Numbered from the stretch's first letter, positions 17,000-27,158 are shown. The stretch is DNA of 64,000 bases from Stenotrophomonas maltophilia (GCF_002138415.1 NZ_CP015612.1:1714001-1778000); one strand, 5' to 3'. Notes: generated by a model from the sequence alone, not told the origin. Program-made: numbers and translations.

Positions 17000-17893
17000 T
17001 TGTCCCTTTCCGGCCTCATCACCGCGCTGGCGACCCCGTTCCGGGCCGACGGCGCCCTCGATCCCGACGGTTGGCAGCGCCTGCTGCATCTGCAACTGGA
17101 AGGTGGCGTCCATGGCGTTGTCGTAGCTGGCTCGACCGGCGAAGCGGCAACCCTCACCGATGCCGAGTACGACCAGCTGCTGGCCAGCGCGGTCGAGCGT
17201 ATCGGCGGCCGCATTCCGGTCATGGCCGGTACCGGCCTGTCGGGTACCTCCAAAACCATCGAACAGACCCGCCGCGCCGCCGCGCTCGGTGCCAGCCACG
17301 CGCTGGTGGTCACCCCGCCGTATGTGCGGCCGACCCAGGCCGGATTGATCGCGCACTACCGTGCCGTTGCCGACCAGGGCGGGTTGCCGGTCGTGCTGTA
17401 CAACGTGCCTGGCCGTACCGGTTGCGACATGCTGCCGGAGACCGTGGCCGAGCTGGCCAGCCACCCCAACATCGTCGGCATCAAGGAGGCGGTGGGCGAC
17501 ACCGGCCGGGTGCAGGCGCTGCTCGCCCTGCGCAACCCGCAGTTCGCCGTGCTCAGCGGCGACGACGGTACGGCCGCGCGTTCGATCCGGGCCGGTATCG
17601 ACGGCCTGATCTCGGTCGGCTCCAACGTGCTGCCCGGCGCCTACCGCCGGATGTGCGAGCTGGCCGCCGCCCATGACCACGAAGCCACCGAGTCCTGGGA
17701 TGCGCGCCTGCAGCCGTTCCATGAGTTCTGCGGCGTTGAACCGAACCCGATCCCGGTCAAGGCGCTGCTGCGCCGTATCGGCATCGGCCACGACCTGCGC
17801 CTGCCGCTGCTGCCACTGTCGGCGCCGCATCATCCGGCGGCCGACCACCTTGCCGGCGACATCGCCGCCCTCGAAGCCCTTTCCAGCCACTGA
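17000..17893 (+). CDS. dapA: 4-hydroxy-tetrahydrodipicolinate synthase
   Basis: A 297-residue TIM-barrel aldolase of the lysine/diaminopimelate pathway that condenses pyruvate with aspartate semialdehyde. Motifs: [10 protein letters not shown] at the N-terminus, [23 protein letters not shown] with the catalytic Tyr, and [10 protein letters not shown] with the Schiff-base Lys. The start is taken as a TTG giving L-S-L-S-G-L, the family's N-terminus; an in-frame ATG at 16868 would add 44 atypical residues. The following BamC-like lipoprotein gene matches the dapA-bamC order of E. coli. Confidence 0.93.
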   Translation: MSLSGLITALATPFRADGALDPDGWQRLLHLQLEGGVHGVVVAGSTGEAATLTDAEYDQLLASAVERIGGRIPVMAGTGLSGTSKTIEQTRRAAALGASHALVVTPPYVRPTQAGLIAHYRAVADQGGLPVVLYNVPGRTGCDMLPETVAELASHPNIVGIKEAVGDTGRVQALLALRNPQFAVLSGDDGTAARSIRAGIDGLISVGSNVLPGAYRRMCELAAAHDHEATESWDARLQPFHEFCGVEPNPIPVKALLRRIGIGHDLRLPLLPLSAPHHPAADHLAGDIAALEALSSH

Positions 17894-17925
17894 CCTTCCG
17901 TCTTGGTCTGACCCAGGAGATTCAC

Positions 17926-18441
17926 ATGCGTCAATCCGTATCCACCGTCCGCGTGCTGTCCTACGCCCTGCTTGCGGTGGCCGTTGCCGCCGGCACCACC
18001 GGCTGCTTCAAGCGTGGTGTCAAGGGCGACTATGCCCTGGCTCCGGAAATGCGTCCGCTGGAGGTGCCGCCGGACCTGAACCTGCCGACCACCACCGGTG
18101 ACAACAAGGTGCCGACGCTGGCATCGGCGACCAAGCCGGCCGCGCCTGCGGCTGCGGCCCCGGCCGTGGGCAACACCGGTTTCACCATCGCCGGCGGCAA
18201 GGACGAGGCTTTCGCCAAGGTCGGCACCGCGCTGGAAGGCGTGGAAGGCGTGGCCATCGCCAGCCGCGCGCAGCTGCTGGGCTCGTATGACGTGGCCTAC
18301 GAAGGCAGCAACTTCCTGGTCCGCGTGGTCGCCGTCGATGCTGGCGCCTACATCTCCGCGGTCGACCCGCGTGGCCTGCCGGCCACCGCCGAAGCGCCGG
18401 TGAAGCTGATCGCCGCGCTGAAGGCGAAGCTGGCCCAGTAA
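17926..18441 (+). CDS. BamC-like lipoprotein
   Basis: A 171-residue lipoprotein with lipobox TTGC (Cys27). The mature N-terminus has YALAPEMRPLEVPPDLNLPT, close to the unstructured BamC segment (LxVPPDL) that binds BamD in the outer membrane beta-barrel assembly machine. It follows dapA by 32 bp, as bamC does in E. coli. It is half the length of E. coli BamC and seems to keep only the N-terminal segment and one small domain (residues 85-171), so the assignment rests on the motif and synteny. Confidence 0.65.
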   Translation: MRQSVSTVRVLSYALLAVAVAAGTTGCFKRGVKGDYALAPEMRPLEVPPDLNLPTTTGDNKVPTLASATKPAAPAAAAPAVGNTGFTIAGGKDEAFAKVGTALEGVEGVAIASRAQLLGSYDVAYEGSNFLVRVVAVDAGAYISAVDPRGLPATAEAPVKLIAALKAKLAQ

Positions 18442-18483
18442 GGGCCGGTCGGGTGGGTGCGGGCCAGGTCCGCACCTGCCCGG

Positions 18484-18536
18484 GTAGGGGCCGACCTTGG
18501 TCGGCGCTTCTGTGCCAACCAAGGTTGGCACCTACC
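18484..18536. repeat. SMAG (GTAG) repeat pair
   Basis: GTAGGGGCCGACCTTGGTCG and an inverted partner built on CCAACCAAGGTTGG, ending CTAC. The two GTAG termini face outward, the usual inverted-dimer form. Confidence 0.75.
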
Positions 18537-18561
18537 GGATCTTGCGGTTGGCATCTGCCGA

Positions 18562-18600
18562 GCAACGAAAAAGGGCGCCCATGGCGCCCTTTTTCGTTGC
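18562..18600. terminator. Bidirectional terminator between bamC-like gene and fdxA
   Basis: An 18-bp perfect stem (18562-18579 with 18583-18600, loop CAT) in which AAAAAGGGCGCC pairs with GGCGCCCTTTTT. Each strand therefore ends in a GC stem followed by five Ts. It separates two convergent genes. Confidence 0.9.
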
Positions 18601-18615
18601 CGCAGCAGGCGCTTC

Positions 18616-18939
18616 TCAGCGCTCCAGCAGCTTAAGCTTGTCCGGCTTGCCGTCCCATTCGCCGGCGTCGGCGGGCGGGTCCTTGCGCACGGTCAGCACC
18701 GGCCACTCCTTCGCCAGCTCGGCGTTGAGGGCGACGAAGCTTTCTTGGCCGGCAGGAACATCGTCCTCCGGGAAGATCGCGTTGACCGGGCACTCCGGTT
18801 CGCAGAGGGTGCAGTCGATGCACTCATCCGGGTCGATCACCAGGAAGTTCGGGCCTTCGTGGAAGCAATCCACGGGGCACACTTCCACGCAATCGGTGTG
18901 TTTGCACTTGATGCAGTTTTCGGTAACGACAAAGGGCAT
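18616..18939 (-). CDS. fdxA: 7Fe-8S ferredoxin FdxA
   Basis: A 107-residue electron-transfer protein with the FdxA pattern. [20 protein letters not shown] and [18 protein letters not shown] together supply the cysteines for one [3Fe-4S] and one [4Fe-4S] cluster. The C-terminal extension ([16 protein letters not shown]) is typical of the Azotobacter-type protein. It is a single gene, convergent with the BamC-like gene and divergent from the sugar porter. Confidence 0.95.
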   Translation of the reverse strand: MPFVVTENCIKCKHTDCVEVCPVDCFHEGPNFLVIDPDECIDCTLCEPECPVNAIFPEDDVPAGQESFVALNAELAKEWPVLTVRKDPPADAGEWDGKPDKLKLLER

Positions 18940-19131
18940 GGGCTGGGGGTGGATCGATTCCTGAACCCGCCAATTCTAGAACAGGTTGGCCCCCGGTGTC
19001 GGCGCGGGACGGAAATCGGGCGTCTGGCAGGCGCGGCCGTGGCGGCCATTGGCGGCGGGGTGAGGCCTGTGCGACGCTGCGGGTCAGCCGGCCGCGTCGG
19101 ATGGCCGGCCCCCTTCCCAGCAGGATCGTCC

Positions 19132-20556
19132 ATGTCCCCAGCCCAGCCCAACATCGCCTCCCATGGTGGTGAGAACACTGCATTCATCGTCCTGATCAGC
19201 TGCGTGGCCACCCTGGGTGGGTTCCTGTTCGGCTTCGACAGTGGTGTCATCAATGGCACGGTCGATGGCCTTCGCCAAGCCTTCAACTCCAGTGAGGCGG
19301 CGCTCGGTTTCGAAGTCGCCTCGATGCTGCTGGGCTGCGCGATCGGTGCCTTCCTGGCCGGTTGGCTGGGAGATCGTCTGGGCCGTCGTGGCGTGCTGAT
19401 CGCCTCGGCGCTGATGTTCCTGGTCTCGGCGCTGGGTGCCGGTGCCGCTCACGCCTCCTGGCTGTTCATCGCCGCACGCGTGCTTGGCGGTTTCGCGGTG
19501 GGCGCGGCCAGTGTGATGTCGCCGGCCTACATTGCCGAGGTGGCCTCGGCGCGCTATCGCGGGCGTTTGGCCACGGTGCAGCAGATGGCGATCATCTGCG
19601 GCCTGTTCGCAGCTTTCCTCAGCAATTACCTGCTGGCCCGTGCCGCCGGAGCGTCGACCGAGCCGCTGTGGCTGGGCCATGAGGCCTGGCGCTGGATGTT
19701 CTGGATGCAGGCACTGCCGTCGGGGCTGTTCCTGCTGTTGTTGCTGGTGATACCGGAAAGCCCGCGCTTCCTGGTCCTGAAGGGGCGTCAACAGCAGGCG
19801 AGGGCGGTGCTGTCGCGGCTGTACGGCGAGGCCGCAGCGGCGGCCAAGCAGGCCGAGATCGAAGCCAGCCTGGCCCAGGACCAGCACAAGCCGCGCTTTG
19901 CCGACCTGCGCGACACGGTCAGCGGCAAGCTGCGCCCGATCCTCTGGGTCGGCATTGGTCTGGCCATGTTCCAGCAGCTGGTCGGCATCAACGTGGTGTT
20001 CTACTACGGCGCGGTGCTGTGGCAGGCGGTGGGCTTCTCGGAAAGCGATGCGCTGCTGATCAACGTGCTGTCCGGCGCGCTGAGCATCGGCGCCTGTCTG
20101 CTGACGGTGCTGTTGATCGACCGCATCGGGCGCAGGCCGCTGCTGTGGATCGGCTCGGTCGGCATGTCGGTGGCGCTGGTGCTGATGGTGGTGGCGTTTG
20201 CCAGCGGCAGCCTGGTCGATGGGCGCCTGCAGCTGTCCGATGGCATGGGGCGGCTGGCGCTGGTTGCGGCCAACGTCTATGTGGTGTTCTTCAACATGTC
20301 ATGGGGCCCGGTGATGTGGGTGATGCTGGGCGAGATGTTCCCGAACCAGATCCGCGGCCCGGCGCTGGCGGTGGCGGGTGCCGCGCAATGGACCTCGAAC
20401 TTCGCGATCACCGTGACCTTCCCGATGCTGCTGACTGGTATCGGCCTGGCTGGAGCCTATGGCATCTACGCGGTCGCCGCGATCCTCTCGATCTTCTTCG
20501 TGGTCCGCTACGTGCGCGAGACCAAGGGCAAGGAGCTGGAGCAGATGGAAGGCTGA
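19132..20556 (+). CDS. Sugar porter family MFS transporter
   Basis: A 474-residue, 12-helix permease of the GalP/XylE/glucose facilitator family. Signatures: GFDSGVINGTV in helix 1, GDRLGRRGVL, PESPRFLVLKGR ending the first half, the QQLVGINVVFYYG stretch of helix 7, DRIGRRPLL, and the C-terminal RETKGKELEQMEG. It is a likely proton-coupled hexose uptake system that would feed the glk/zwf/edd/eda enzymes encoded 16-20 kb away. ATG at 19132 with AGGA upstream. No regulator gene is adjacent. Confidence 0.9.
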   Translation: MSPAQPNIASHGGENTAFIVLISCVATLGGFLFGFDSGVINGTVDGLRQAFNSSEAALGFEVASMLLGCAIGAFLAGWLGDRLGRRGVLIASALMFLVSALGAGAAHASWLFIAARVLGGFAVGAASVMSPAYIAEVASARYRGRLATVQQMAIICGLFAAFLSNYLLARAAGASTEPLWLGHEAWRWMFWMQALPSGLFLLLLLVIPESPRFLVLKGRQQQARAVLSRLYGEAAAAAKQAEIEASLAQDQHKPRFADLRDTVSGKLRPILWVGIGLAMFQQLVGINVVFYYGAVLWQAVGFSESDALLINVLSGALSIGACLLTVLLIDRIGRRPLLWIGSVGMSVALVLMVVAFASGSLVDGRLQLSDGMGRLALVAANVYVVFFNMSWGPVMWVMLGEMFPNQIRGPALAVAGAAQWTSNFAITVTFPMLLTGIGLAGAYGIYAVAAILSIFFVVRYVRETKGKELEQMEG

Positions 20557-20594
20557 CGGCCGGCCTGTGTTTCAGCGCCTCCTTTCTCCGTGGG

Positions 20595-20700
20595 GAGGCT
20601 GCAGGCCAGCCGATCCAGGACACGCCGTAAACCCATCCATGGGGGCTCGATGGCGCCATCCATGGCGCCAACGGTCCTGGATCGGCTGGCCTGCAGCCTC
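20595..20700 (+). repeat. Long hairpin L3 (three-way-junction family)
   Basis: Perfect 27-bp arms (20595-20621 with 20674-20700; left arm begins GAGGCTGCAGGCCAG) enclose the 52-nt core at 20622-20673. The core is ACGCCGTAAA, CCC-ATCCAT-GGG, GGCTCGAT, GGCGCC-ATCCAT-GGCGCC, AACG. This is a solitary copy without the CAACAG tract, downstream of the sugar porter gene. Confidence 0.85.
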
Positions 20701-20888
20701 TCGACACATTGCGGGTGGCGGACGCAGGTCTGCGCGTCGGGATTGAATTGGCTGCGGAGGAGCGAGGCTGTTCGTGCCGCCGTCGCGGGAAATCGTCTGG
20801 AGGGGGTGGCCCGCCCCCTCCCACGCAGGAACAGGGAGGTGCTACTGCGACCAGGCCGACCGATGCCAATGCAAACCCCGGAAAACAG

Positions 20889-20915
20889 AAAAGCCCGCAC
20901 AAGGCGGGCTTTTTC
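20889..20915 (-). terminator. Terminator of tRNA-Glu
   Basis: An AAGCCCGC/GCGGGCTT stem with a five-base loop, 19 bp past the tRNA 3' end. T-rich sequence follows on both strands, so it may also stop transcription arriving from the sugar porter. Confidence 0.8.
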
Positions 20916-20933
20916 GGTTCCTGCTGCGGCGAC

Positions 20934-21008
20934 TGGCGCTCCCTAGGGGACTCGAACCCCTGTTTTAGCCTTGAGAGGGCCACGTCCTAACCACTAGACG
21001 AAGGGAGC
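20934..21008 (-). tRNA. tRNA-Glu(CTC)
   Basis: A 75-nt minus-strand cloverleaf with encoded CCA. Acceptor stem is GCTCCCT/AGGGAGC, anticodon loop CTCTCAA (anticodon CTC, reading GAG), T arm GGGGTTCGAGTCCCC. It has its own terminator and is divergent from pcnB. Confidence 0.95.
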
Positions 21009-21054
21009 GTAACTGTGTCGCTGCCGAGGCAGGAGCGCTAGTATATGCACCTCG

Positions 21055-22440
21055 ATGCCATTGGGCAATCCCGAAACTTCAACCGGAAGCGCCAACATCA
21101 TTTCCCCTGCTACATCACCGTTCAGCCTGCGCGTCATCCCGCGCGACCAGCACACGATCTCCCGCAAGGACATCAGCCCGAACGCCCTGCGCGTGCTTTA
21201 TCGCCTGCGCGATGCCGGCTTCGGCGCCTACCTTGTCGGCGGCGCGGTGCGCGATCTGCTGGTCAATGGCCAACCCAAGGATTTCGACGTGGCCACCGAT
21301 GCCACGCCCGAACAGGTCAAGCAGCTGTTCCGCAACTGCCGCCTGATCGGCCGTCGGTTCCGCCTCGCCCACGTCGTGTTCGGCCGCGAGATCATCGAAG
21401 TCGCCACCTTCCGTGCCAACAGCGATGACGGCAGCGGCGACCGCGAGATGGAAAACGGCATGCTCGTGCGCGACAACGTGTACGGCACCATCGAAGACGA
21501 CGCCATCCGCCGCGACTTCACCTGCAACGCCCTGTACTACGCCATCGAGGACTTCTCGGTGCGTGATTACACCGGCGGCTTCGAAGACGTCCAGGCGCGC
21601 CTGATGAAACTGATCGGCGACCCCGAGCAGCGCTATCGCGAAGACCCGGTGCGCATGCTGCGTGCGGTGCGCCTGGCGGCCAAGCTCGGCTTCCAGATCG
21701 AAGAGGGCACCGCCGCGCCGATCCCGCAGCTGGCTGGCCTGCTCAACGAAGCCGCGCCGGCACGCCTGTTCGAGGAAGTGCTCAAGCTGTTCCTGTCCGG
21801 GCACGGCGTGGCCAGCTTCGAAGGCCTTGAGCGCTACGGCCTGCTCGACGTGCTGTTCCCGGAAAGCGCCAAGGCGCTGAAATCCAACCGCACCGGCGCG
21901 CTGCGCCGCATGCTGGTGGAGGGCCTGGCCAACACCGATGCCCGCGTGGCCAACGACGAACCGGTCTCGCCCGCGTTCCTGTTCGCGCTGCTGCTGTGGC
22001 CGGCGTTCTGCCGCGCCCAGGCAACCCTGCTCAAGCAGGGCGTGGCACCGGAAGAGGCGCAGCGCCGTGCCGCCGATCGCGTCACGGTGCAGCAGCTGAG
22101 CACCATCGCGCTGCCGCGCCGCTTCTCACTGCCGATGCAGGAGATCTGGCTGCTGCAGTCACGTTTCGGCTCGCGCCAGCGCAAGCGCGTGTTCCGTACC
22201 CTGACCCATCCGCGTTTCCGTGCTGCGTTCGACTTCCTCAGCCTGCGCCAGGTGGCTTCGGCCGAGCACGCCGCCGATGTCGAGTTCTGGCGCGAGGCGC
22301 AGGCGCAGTCCGGGCGCGAACTGGAGTCGTCGCTGGATGCGATGCACAGCGAAGAGGGAGATGACGAAAGCGGAGCACCGCGCAAGCGTCGCCGCCGTCG
22401 TCGTCGCCCGGGTGCCCCGGCCGGTGCGGCGGGCGAGTAA
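21055..22440 (+). CDS. pcnB: Poly(A) polymerase I
   Basis: A 461-residue nucleotidyltransferase that adds 3' poly(A) tails to RNA and promotes decay. The N-terminal catalytic region has LVGGAVRDLLVNGQPKDFDVATDA with the metal-binding aspartates, followed by RRFRLAHVVFG and the RRDFTCNALYY block common to PAP and CCA enzymes. The basic C-terminus (KRRRRRRRRPG) is the expected RNA-binding tail. The ERYREDPVRMLRAVRLAAKLGF stretch separates PAP from CCA transferase. It is the first gene of a pcnB-folK-panBC series, as in many proteobacteria. Confidence 0.93.
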   Translation: MPLGNPETSTGSANIISPATSPFSLRVIPRDQHTISRKDISPNALRVLYRLRDAGFGAYLVGGAVRDLLVNGQPKDFDVATDATPEQVKQLFRNCRLIGRRFRLAHVVFGREIIEVATFRANSDDGSGDREMENGMLVRDNVYGTIEDDAIRRDFTCNALYYAIEDFSVRDYTGGFEDVQARLMKLIGDPEQRYREDPVRMLRAVRLAAKLGFQIEEGTAAPIPQLAGLLNEAAPARLFEEVLKLFLSGHGVASFEGLERYGLLDVLFPESAKALKSNRTGALRRMLVEGLANTDARVANDEPVSPAFLFALLLWPAFCRAQATLLKQGVAPEEAQRRAADRVTVQQLSTIALPRRFSLPMQEIWLLQSRFGSRQRKRVFRTLTHPRFRAAFDFLSLRQVASAEHAADVEFWREAQAQSGRELESSLDAMHSEEGDDESGAPRKRRRRRRRPGAPAGAAGE

Positions 22441-22443
22441 GCG

Positions 22444-22929
22444 ATGACCCTTGCCTGGATCGGCCTCGGCGCCAACCTCGGCGACGCGGCTGAGACCGTC
22501 GGCGCGGCAATTGCCGCGCTGGACGGGCTGCCCGGGACCCGCCTGCAGCAGGCCTCGCGCCTGTATGCCACACCGGCCTGGGGCAACCAGGACCAGCCGC
22601 CGTTCGTCAACGCGGTGGCTGCGGTCGACACCACGCTGCCGCCCGACACGCTGCTGCAGGCGATGCTGGCGCTGGAGCAGCGCTTTGGTCGCGTACGCGA
22701 CCCGGCGGTGCACTGGGGCCCGCGCGCGCTGGACCTGGACCTGCTGCTGTATGGCGCGCAGGTGCTCGACCAGCCCGGTCTGCAAGTGCCGCATCCTTAC
22801 CTGCACGAGCGTGCCTTCGTGTTGGTGCCGCTGGCCGAAATCGCGCCGGATCTGGCCATTCCCGGCCATGGCCGCGTGCGGGATGCAGTGATGCGGGTGG
22901 ATGCCTGCGGGATTGCGCCGATAGGGTGA
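22444..22929 (+). CDS. folK: HPPK, 2-amino-4-hydroxy-6-hydroxymethyldihydropteridine pyrophosphokinase
   Basis: A 161-residue enzyme transferring pyrophosphate from ATP to the pterin in folate synthesis. Signatures are [31 protein letters not shown] and the HPPK signature [11 protein letters not shown], followed by [16 protein letters not shown]. Length is normal. It starts three bases after the pcnB stop. Folate and pantothenate genes in tandem are a common proteobacterial arrangement. Confidence 0.95.
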
Positions 22930-22963
22930 TAATGCCCGGGTTATCTCCCCCGGTTATCAGCAC

Positions 22964-23779
22964 ATGAGCACCCACGCAGACAGCAAGCCCTGGACCGTTC
23001 CCGCCCTGGCCGAGGCCAAGCGCAATGGCCAGAAGCTGGTCATGTTGACCGCCTACGACGCCGGCTTCGCCCGCACTTTCGACGCAAACGGCGTCGACCT
23101 GATCCTGATCGGCGATTCGCTGGGCATGGTCGTGCAGGGCCATGATTCGACCTTGCCGGTGACCGTGGCCGACATGGTCTACCACACCCGCGCCGTGGCT
23201 CGCGTGCTGCAGCGTGCGCTGCTGGTGGCCGACCTGCCGTTCGGTGCCGATGCCACCCCGGAACGCGCGCTGGATGCCTCGCTGCAGCTGCTGCAGGCCG
23301 GTGCCGAGATGGTCAAGATCGAAGGTGCCGGCTTCAAGGTCGACATCATCCGTTACCTGGTCGAGCGCGAGATTCCAGTCTGCGCCCATCTCGGCCTGAC
23401 CCCGCAGTCGGTGCTGCGCCTGGGCGGCTTCAAGATCCAGGGGCGTGGCGATGCCGCGCGCCAGCTGGTGGAAGATGCCAGGGCCGTGGCCGCTGCCGGC
23501 GCCAGCATCATGGTGCTCGAATGCGTGCCGACCCCGGTCGCCGCCGAAGTGACCGCTGCGGTGGAGGTGCCGACCATCGGTATCGGTGCCGGCCCGCAGT
23601 GCGATGGCCAGGTGCTGGTGCTGCACGATTTCCTTGGCCTGGACAGTGGCCATCGCCGTCCCAAGTTCGTCAAGGATTTCCTTGCCGAAGGTGGCTCGGT
23701 GGCCGGTGCCACCCGCGCCTATGCCGACGCCGTGCGCGACGGCAGCTTCCCCGACGAACAGCACGCCTACGCCCAATGA
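22964..23779 (+). CDS. panB: 3-methyl-2-oxobutanoate hydroxymethyltransferase
   Basis: A 271-residue TIM-barrel enzyme that makes ketopantoate, the first step to pantothenate. Motifs: [42 protein letters not shown], and [11 protein letters not shown]; metal-binding Asp and Glu residues are in place. panC starts inside its stop codon (ATGA), indicating translational coupling. Confidence 0.96.
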
Positions 23780-24615
23780 TCCAGACCTTCAACGAGCTCG
23801 GCGCACTGCGCGGGCAGATCGCCCAGTGGAAGCGCGAGGGCCTGCGCGTGGCGCTGGTGCCGACCATGGGCAACCTGCACGGTGGGCACCATTCGCTGGT
23901 GACCCTGGCCCGCCAGTATGCCGACAGGGTGGTGGCGAGCATCTTCGTCAACCCGACCCAGTTCGGGCCGAACGAGGACTTCAGCCGCTACCCGCGCACG
24001 CCCGAGGCCGACGTGGCCGGGCTGGAGCAGGTCGGCTGCGATGCGGTGTGGCTGCCCAGCGTCGAGGTGATGTACCCGCTGGGCGTGGACAAGACCACGC
24101 AGATGCACGCGCCCGGCGTCAGTGAAGTGCTGGAAGGCGCCAGCCGACCGGGGCACTTCGATGGCGTGTGCACGGTGGTGGCGCGCCTGTTCCTGCAGGT
24201 ACAGCCGGACGTGGCCGTGTTTGGCCGCAAGGACTATCAGCAACTGGCCGTGATCAAGCAGATGGTGGCCGAGCTGTCGTTCCCGATCCAGATCGTCGGC
24301 GCGGACATCGTGCGCGACGAGGATGGCCTGGCCAAGAGCTCGCGCAACCAGTACCTGAGCGCCGAACAGCGCCCGCTTGCGACCACCCTCCACCGCACCC
24401 TGCTGGGCATGCGCGAGGGCTACGTCGCCGGGCAGGCACGCGAGCGCATCGAGGCCGATGCCACCGCTGCGTTGCAGGCCGCCGGTTTCCAGGTCGACTA
24501 CGCGGTGCTGCGCACTCCGGAACTGGCCGAGCCGACCTTCGACGGCGGTGGCCGCGTGGCGCTGATTGCCGCGCGGCTGGGCACCACCCGCCTGATCGAC
24601 AACCTGGAGTTCTGA
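23776..24615 (+). CDS. panC: Pantothenate synthetase
   Basis: A 279-residue ATP-dependent ligase joining pantoate and beta-alanine. [16 protein letters not shown] carries the HxGH adenylation motif, [13 protein letters not shown] and [12 protein letters not shown] follow, and the KSSRNQYLS segment is the KMSKS-like loop. ATG at 23776 within the panB stop. Two tandem hairpins directly follow the stop codon. Confidence 0.96.
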
Positions 24616-24651
24616 GCCGCATGCGGCTCCGGGGCGCCCGCAATGGGCGCC
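24614..24651. terminator. Tandem hairpins after panC
   Basis: The perfect palindrome GAGCCGCATGCGGCTC (24614-24629) overlaps the panC stop, and GGCGCCC/GGGCGCC (24633-24651) follows. There is no T-run, so they may pause transcription or stabilise mRNA rather than terminate it fully. Confidence 0.45.
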
Positions 24652-24681
24652 TCTCACCATCCCACGGACGGGAAACCGGAC

Positions 24682-25179
24682 ATGACACCCCGCACCACTG
24701 ACGCCGGCCGCCTTGCCCAGGCCTCGATCCTCGCTGTGCTGGCTGCCGGCATGCTGCCGGCGCAGCTGTTCGGCGGCCTGCTGTTCGCATTGGACCTCGG
24801 GCGTACGCCGGTGCCGGCCCTGATCGGTGGCGGGCTGATGTTCGTACTGGCGGTCTGCAATGCCATTGCCGTGCTGTTGCCGATGGCGCTGATCCTGCAG
24901 TCTCAGCAGCGCCTGCGCCGGGCCGGATTCGTATTGGTGGGCTTCGGGCTGGGCGCGCTGGCCATGGTTGTCTGCGCCTGGCCGGGCGACGACAGCGGCC
25001 CGCTGCTGCTGCGCCTGCGCTATGTCGACACCTTCGACGTGATCAGCTATGCCTTGCAGGTGCTGGCTGCGGGTGGCTTCGGCCTGGTCGCTGGGCTGGC
25101 CCTCCATACGGTGTTCCGGCTGTCTCTGCAGGGCAGTTCCGGGCATGCCGCGGCGCCGCCGCCGGGGGAGGGCGCCTGA
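24682..25179 (+). CDS. Unknown four-helix membrane protein between panC and panD
   Basis: A 165-residue protein from the ATG at 24682, with four hydrophobic helices (about residues 12-34, 45-68, 77-97 and 117-140 of this start) and a polar proline-rich tail. I recognise no domain. It interrupts the panBC-panD order but runs in the same direction. Its position suggests co-transcription; a role in pantothenate or beta-alanine transport would be speculation. An ATG at 24643 would add 13 residues. Confidence 0.65.
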   Translation: MTPRTTDAGRLAQASILAVLAAGMLPAQLFGGLLFALDLGRTPVPALIGGGLMFVLAVCNAIAVLLPMALILQSQQRLRRAGFVLVGFGLGALAMVVCAWPGDDSGPLLLRLRYVDTFDVISYALQVLAAGGFGLVAGLALHTVFRLSLQGSSGHAAAPPPGEGA

Positions 25180-25266
25180 ACAGCCTTCAGCGTCCTGCCG
25201 CAGACCCCTGACGATGGCCAAGCGGGTGCTAGAATCCGCTCTTTCCTTTGCCGTTGCAGCGCCCCC

Positions 25267-25647
25267 ATGCACCTGTCCCTGCTCAAGACCAAGATCCACC
25301 GCGCCACCGTCACCCATTCCGAGCTGAACTACGAAGGCTCGATCGCCATCGATGACAACCTGCTCGCTGCCACCGGCATCCGCGAGTTCGAGCAGGTGCA
25401 CATCTGGGACGTGACCAACGGTGCGCGCTTCTCGACCTACGCCATCCGCGCCGAAGCCGGCAGCGGCGTTGTCTCGCTCAACGGTGGCGCCGCGCGCCAC
25501 GTGCAGGTCGGTGACATCATCATCATCGCCGCGTTCGCCAGCATGACCGAGCAGGAAGCTGACAGCTTCAAGCCGAAGCTGGTGTACGTTGATGGCAAGA
25601 ACCAGATCACCCACACCAACGACACGATCCCGACCCAGGCCGCATGA
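25267..25647 (+). CDS. panD: Aspartate 1-decarboxylase proenzyme
   Basis: A 126-residue pyruvoyl enzyme that makes beta-alanine for pantothenate. The self-cleavage site is in YEGSIAID (Gly24-Ser25), where Ser25 becomes the pyruvoyl group; Lys9 and Tyr58-type residues of the family are present ([18 protein letters not shown]). It overlaps pgi by four bases (ATGA). Confidence 0.96.
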   Translation: MHLSLLKTKIHRATVTHSELNYEGSIAIDDNLLAATGIREFEQVHIWDVTNGARFSTYAIRAEAGSGVVSLNGGAARHVQVGDIIIIAAFASMTEQEADSFKPKLVYVDGKNQITHTNDTIPTQAA

Positions 25648-27158
25648 CAACGAACAACGGATTCGACTCGCTGCATTCCCACGCCCAGCGCCTGAAGGGC
25701 GCAAGCATTCCCAGCCTGCTCGCCGCCGAACCCGGCCGAGTGCAGGATCTGGCGCTGCGGGTCGGTCCGTTGTACGTCAACTTCGCGCGGCAGAAATACG
25801 ATGCCGCGGCGCTGCAGGCGTTGCTGGCGCTGGCTGCCGAGCGTGATGTCGGTGGTGCCATCACCCGCCTGTTCCGCGGCGAGCAGGTCAACCTGACCGA
25901 AGGTCGCGCCGCGCTGCACACCGCGCTGCGTGGCGATGTGGTCGATGCGCCGGTGGCGGCCGAGGCCTATGCCACCGCGCGCGGGATCCGCCAGCGCATG
26001 GGCGTGCTGGTGCGCGCGCTGGAAGACAGTGGCGTGACCGATGTGGTCAGTGTCGGCATCGGTGGTTCCGACCTTGGCCCGCGTCTGGTCGCCGACGCGC
26101 TGCGTCCGGTCACCGGTGCGCGCCTGCGCGTGCATTTCGTGTCGAACGTGGACGGCGCCGCCATGCAGCGCACGCTGGCCACGCTGGATCCGGCCAAGAC
26201 CGCCGGCATCCTCATCTCCAAGACCTTTGGTACGCAGGAAACCCTGCTCAACGGCCAGATCCTGCACGACTGGCTGGGCGGCAGCGAGCGCCTGTATGCA
26301 GTCAGCGCCAATCCGGAACGTGCCGCGAAGGCCTTCGCGATCGCCGCCGATCGCGTGCTGCCGATGTGGGACTGGGTCGGTGGCCGTTATTCGCTGTGGT
26401 CGGCGGTCGGTTTCCCGATCGCGCTGGCGATCGGCTTCGAGCGCTTCGAGCAGCTGCTGGAAGGCGCGGCGCAGATGGATGCGCATGCGCTGGATGCACC
26501 GCTGGAGCGCAACCTGCCGGTGCTGCACGGCCTGACCGACATCTGGAACCGCAACGTGCTGGGCCATGCCACGCATGCGGTGATGACCTACGACCAGCGC
26601 CTGGCGCTGCTGCCGGCCTACCTGCAGCAGCTGGTGATGGAAAGCCTGGGCAAGCGCGTGCAGCGTGATGGTGCGCCGGTCACCACCGACACCGTGCCGG
26701 TGTGGTGGGGCGGGGCAGGCACCGACGTGCAGCACAGCTTCTTCCAGGCGCTGCACCAGGGCACCAGCATCGTTCCGGCCGACTTCATTGGCTGCGTGCA
26801 CAACGATGATCCCTACACGATCAATCACCAGGCCCTGCTGGCCAACCTGCTCGCACAGACCGAGGCACTGGCCAATGGCCAGAGCAGCGATGATCCGCAC
26901 CGTGATTACCCGGGCGGTCGCCCGAGCACGCTGATCCTGCTCGACGCGCTGACCCCGCAGGCGCTGGGCGCGCTGATCGCCATGTACGAACACGCCGTGT
27001 ACGTGCAGTCGGTGATCTGGAACATCAACGCGTTCGACCAGTTCGGTGTCGAGCTGGGCAAGCAGCTGGCCAGTGGCCTGTTGCCGGCGCTGCAGGGTGA
27101 GGATGTGGCGATTGCCGATCCGATGACCCGCGAGATCCTGGCGCAGCTGAAGGGCTGA
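25644..27158 (+). CDS. pgi: Glucose-6-phosphate isomerase
   Basis: A 504-residue enzyme interconverting glucose-6-phosphate and fructose-6-phosphate. It has [14 protein letters not shown], the PGI signature region [17 protein letters not shown], and the C-terminal block around [16 protein letters not shown]. It is somewhat shorter than the 549-residue E. coli enzyme but complete. With panD it forms a coupled pair. Gluconeogenic flow through it would feed zwf and the Entner-Doudoroff genes in this window. Confidence 0.96.
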   Translation: MTTNNGFDSLHSHAQRLKGASIPSLLAAEPGRVQDLALRVGPLYVNFARQKYDAAALQALLALAAERDVGGAITRLFRGEQVNLTEGRAALHTALRGDVVDAPVAAEAYATARGIRQRMGVLVRALEDSGVTDVVSVGIGGSDLGPRLVADALRPVTGARLRVHFVSNVDGAAMQRTLATLDPAKTAGILISKTFGTQETLLNGQILHDWLGGSERLYAVSANPERAAKAFAIAADRVLPMWDWVGGRYSLWSAVGFPIALAIGFERFEQLLEGAAQMDAHALDAPLERNLPVLHGLTDIWNRNVLGHATHAVMTYDQRLALLPAYLQQLVMESLGKRVQRDGAPVTTDTVPVWWGGAGTDVQHSFFQALHQGTSIVPADFIGCVHNDDPYTINHQALLANLLAQTEALANGQSSDDPHRDYPGGRPSTLILLDALTPQALGALIAMYEHAVYVQSVIWNINAFDQFGVELGKQLASGLLPALQGEDVAIADPMTREILAQLKG

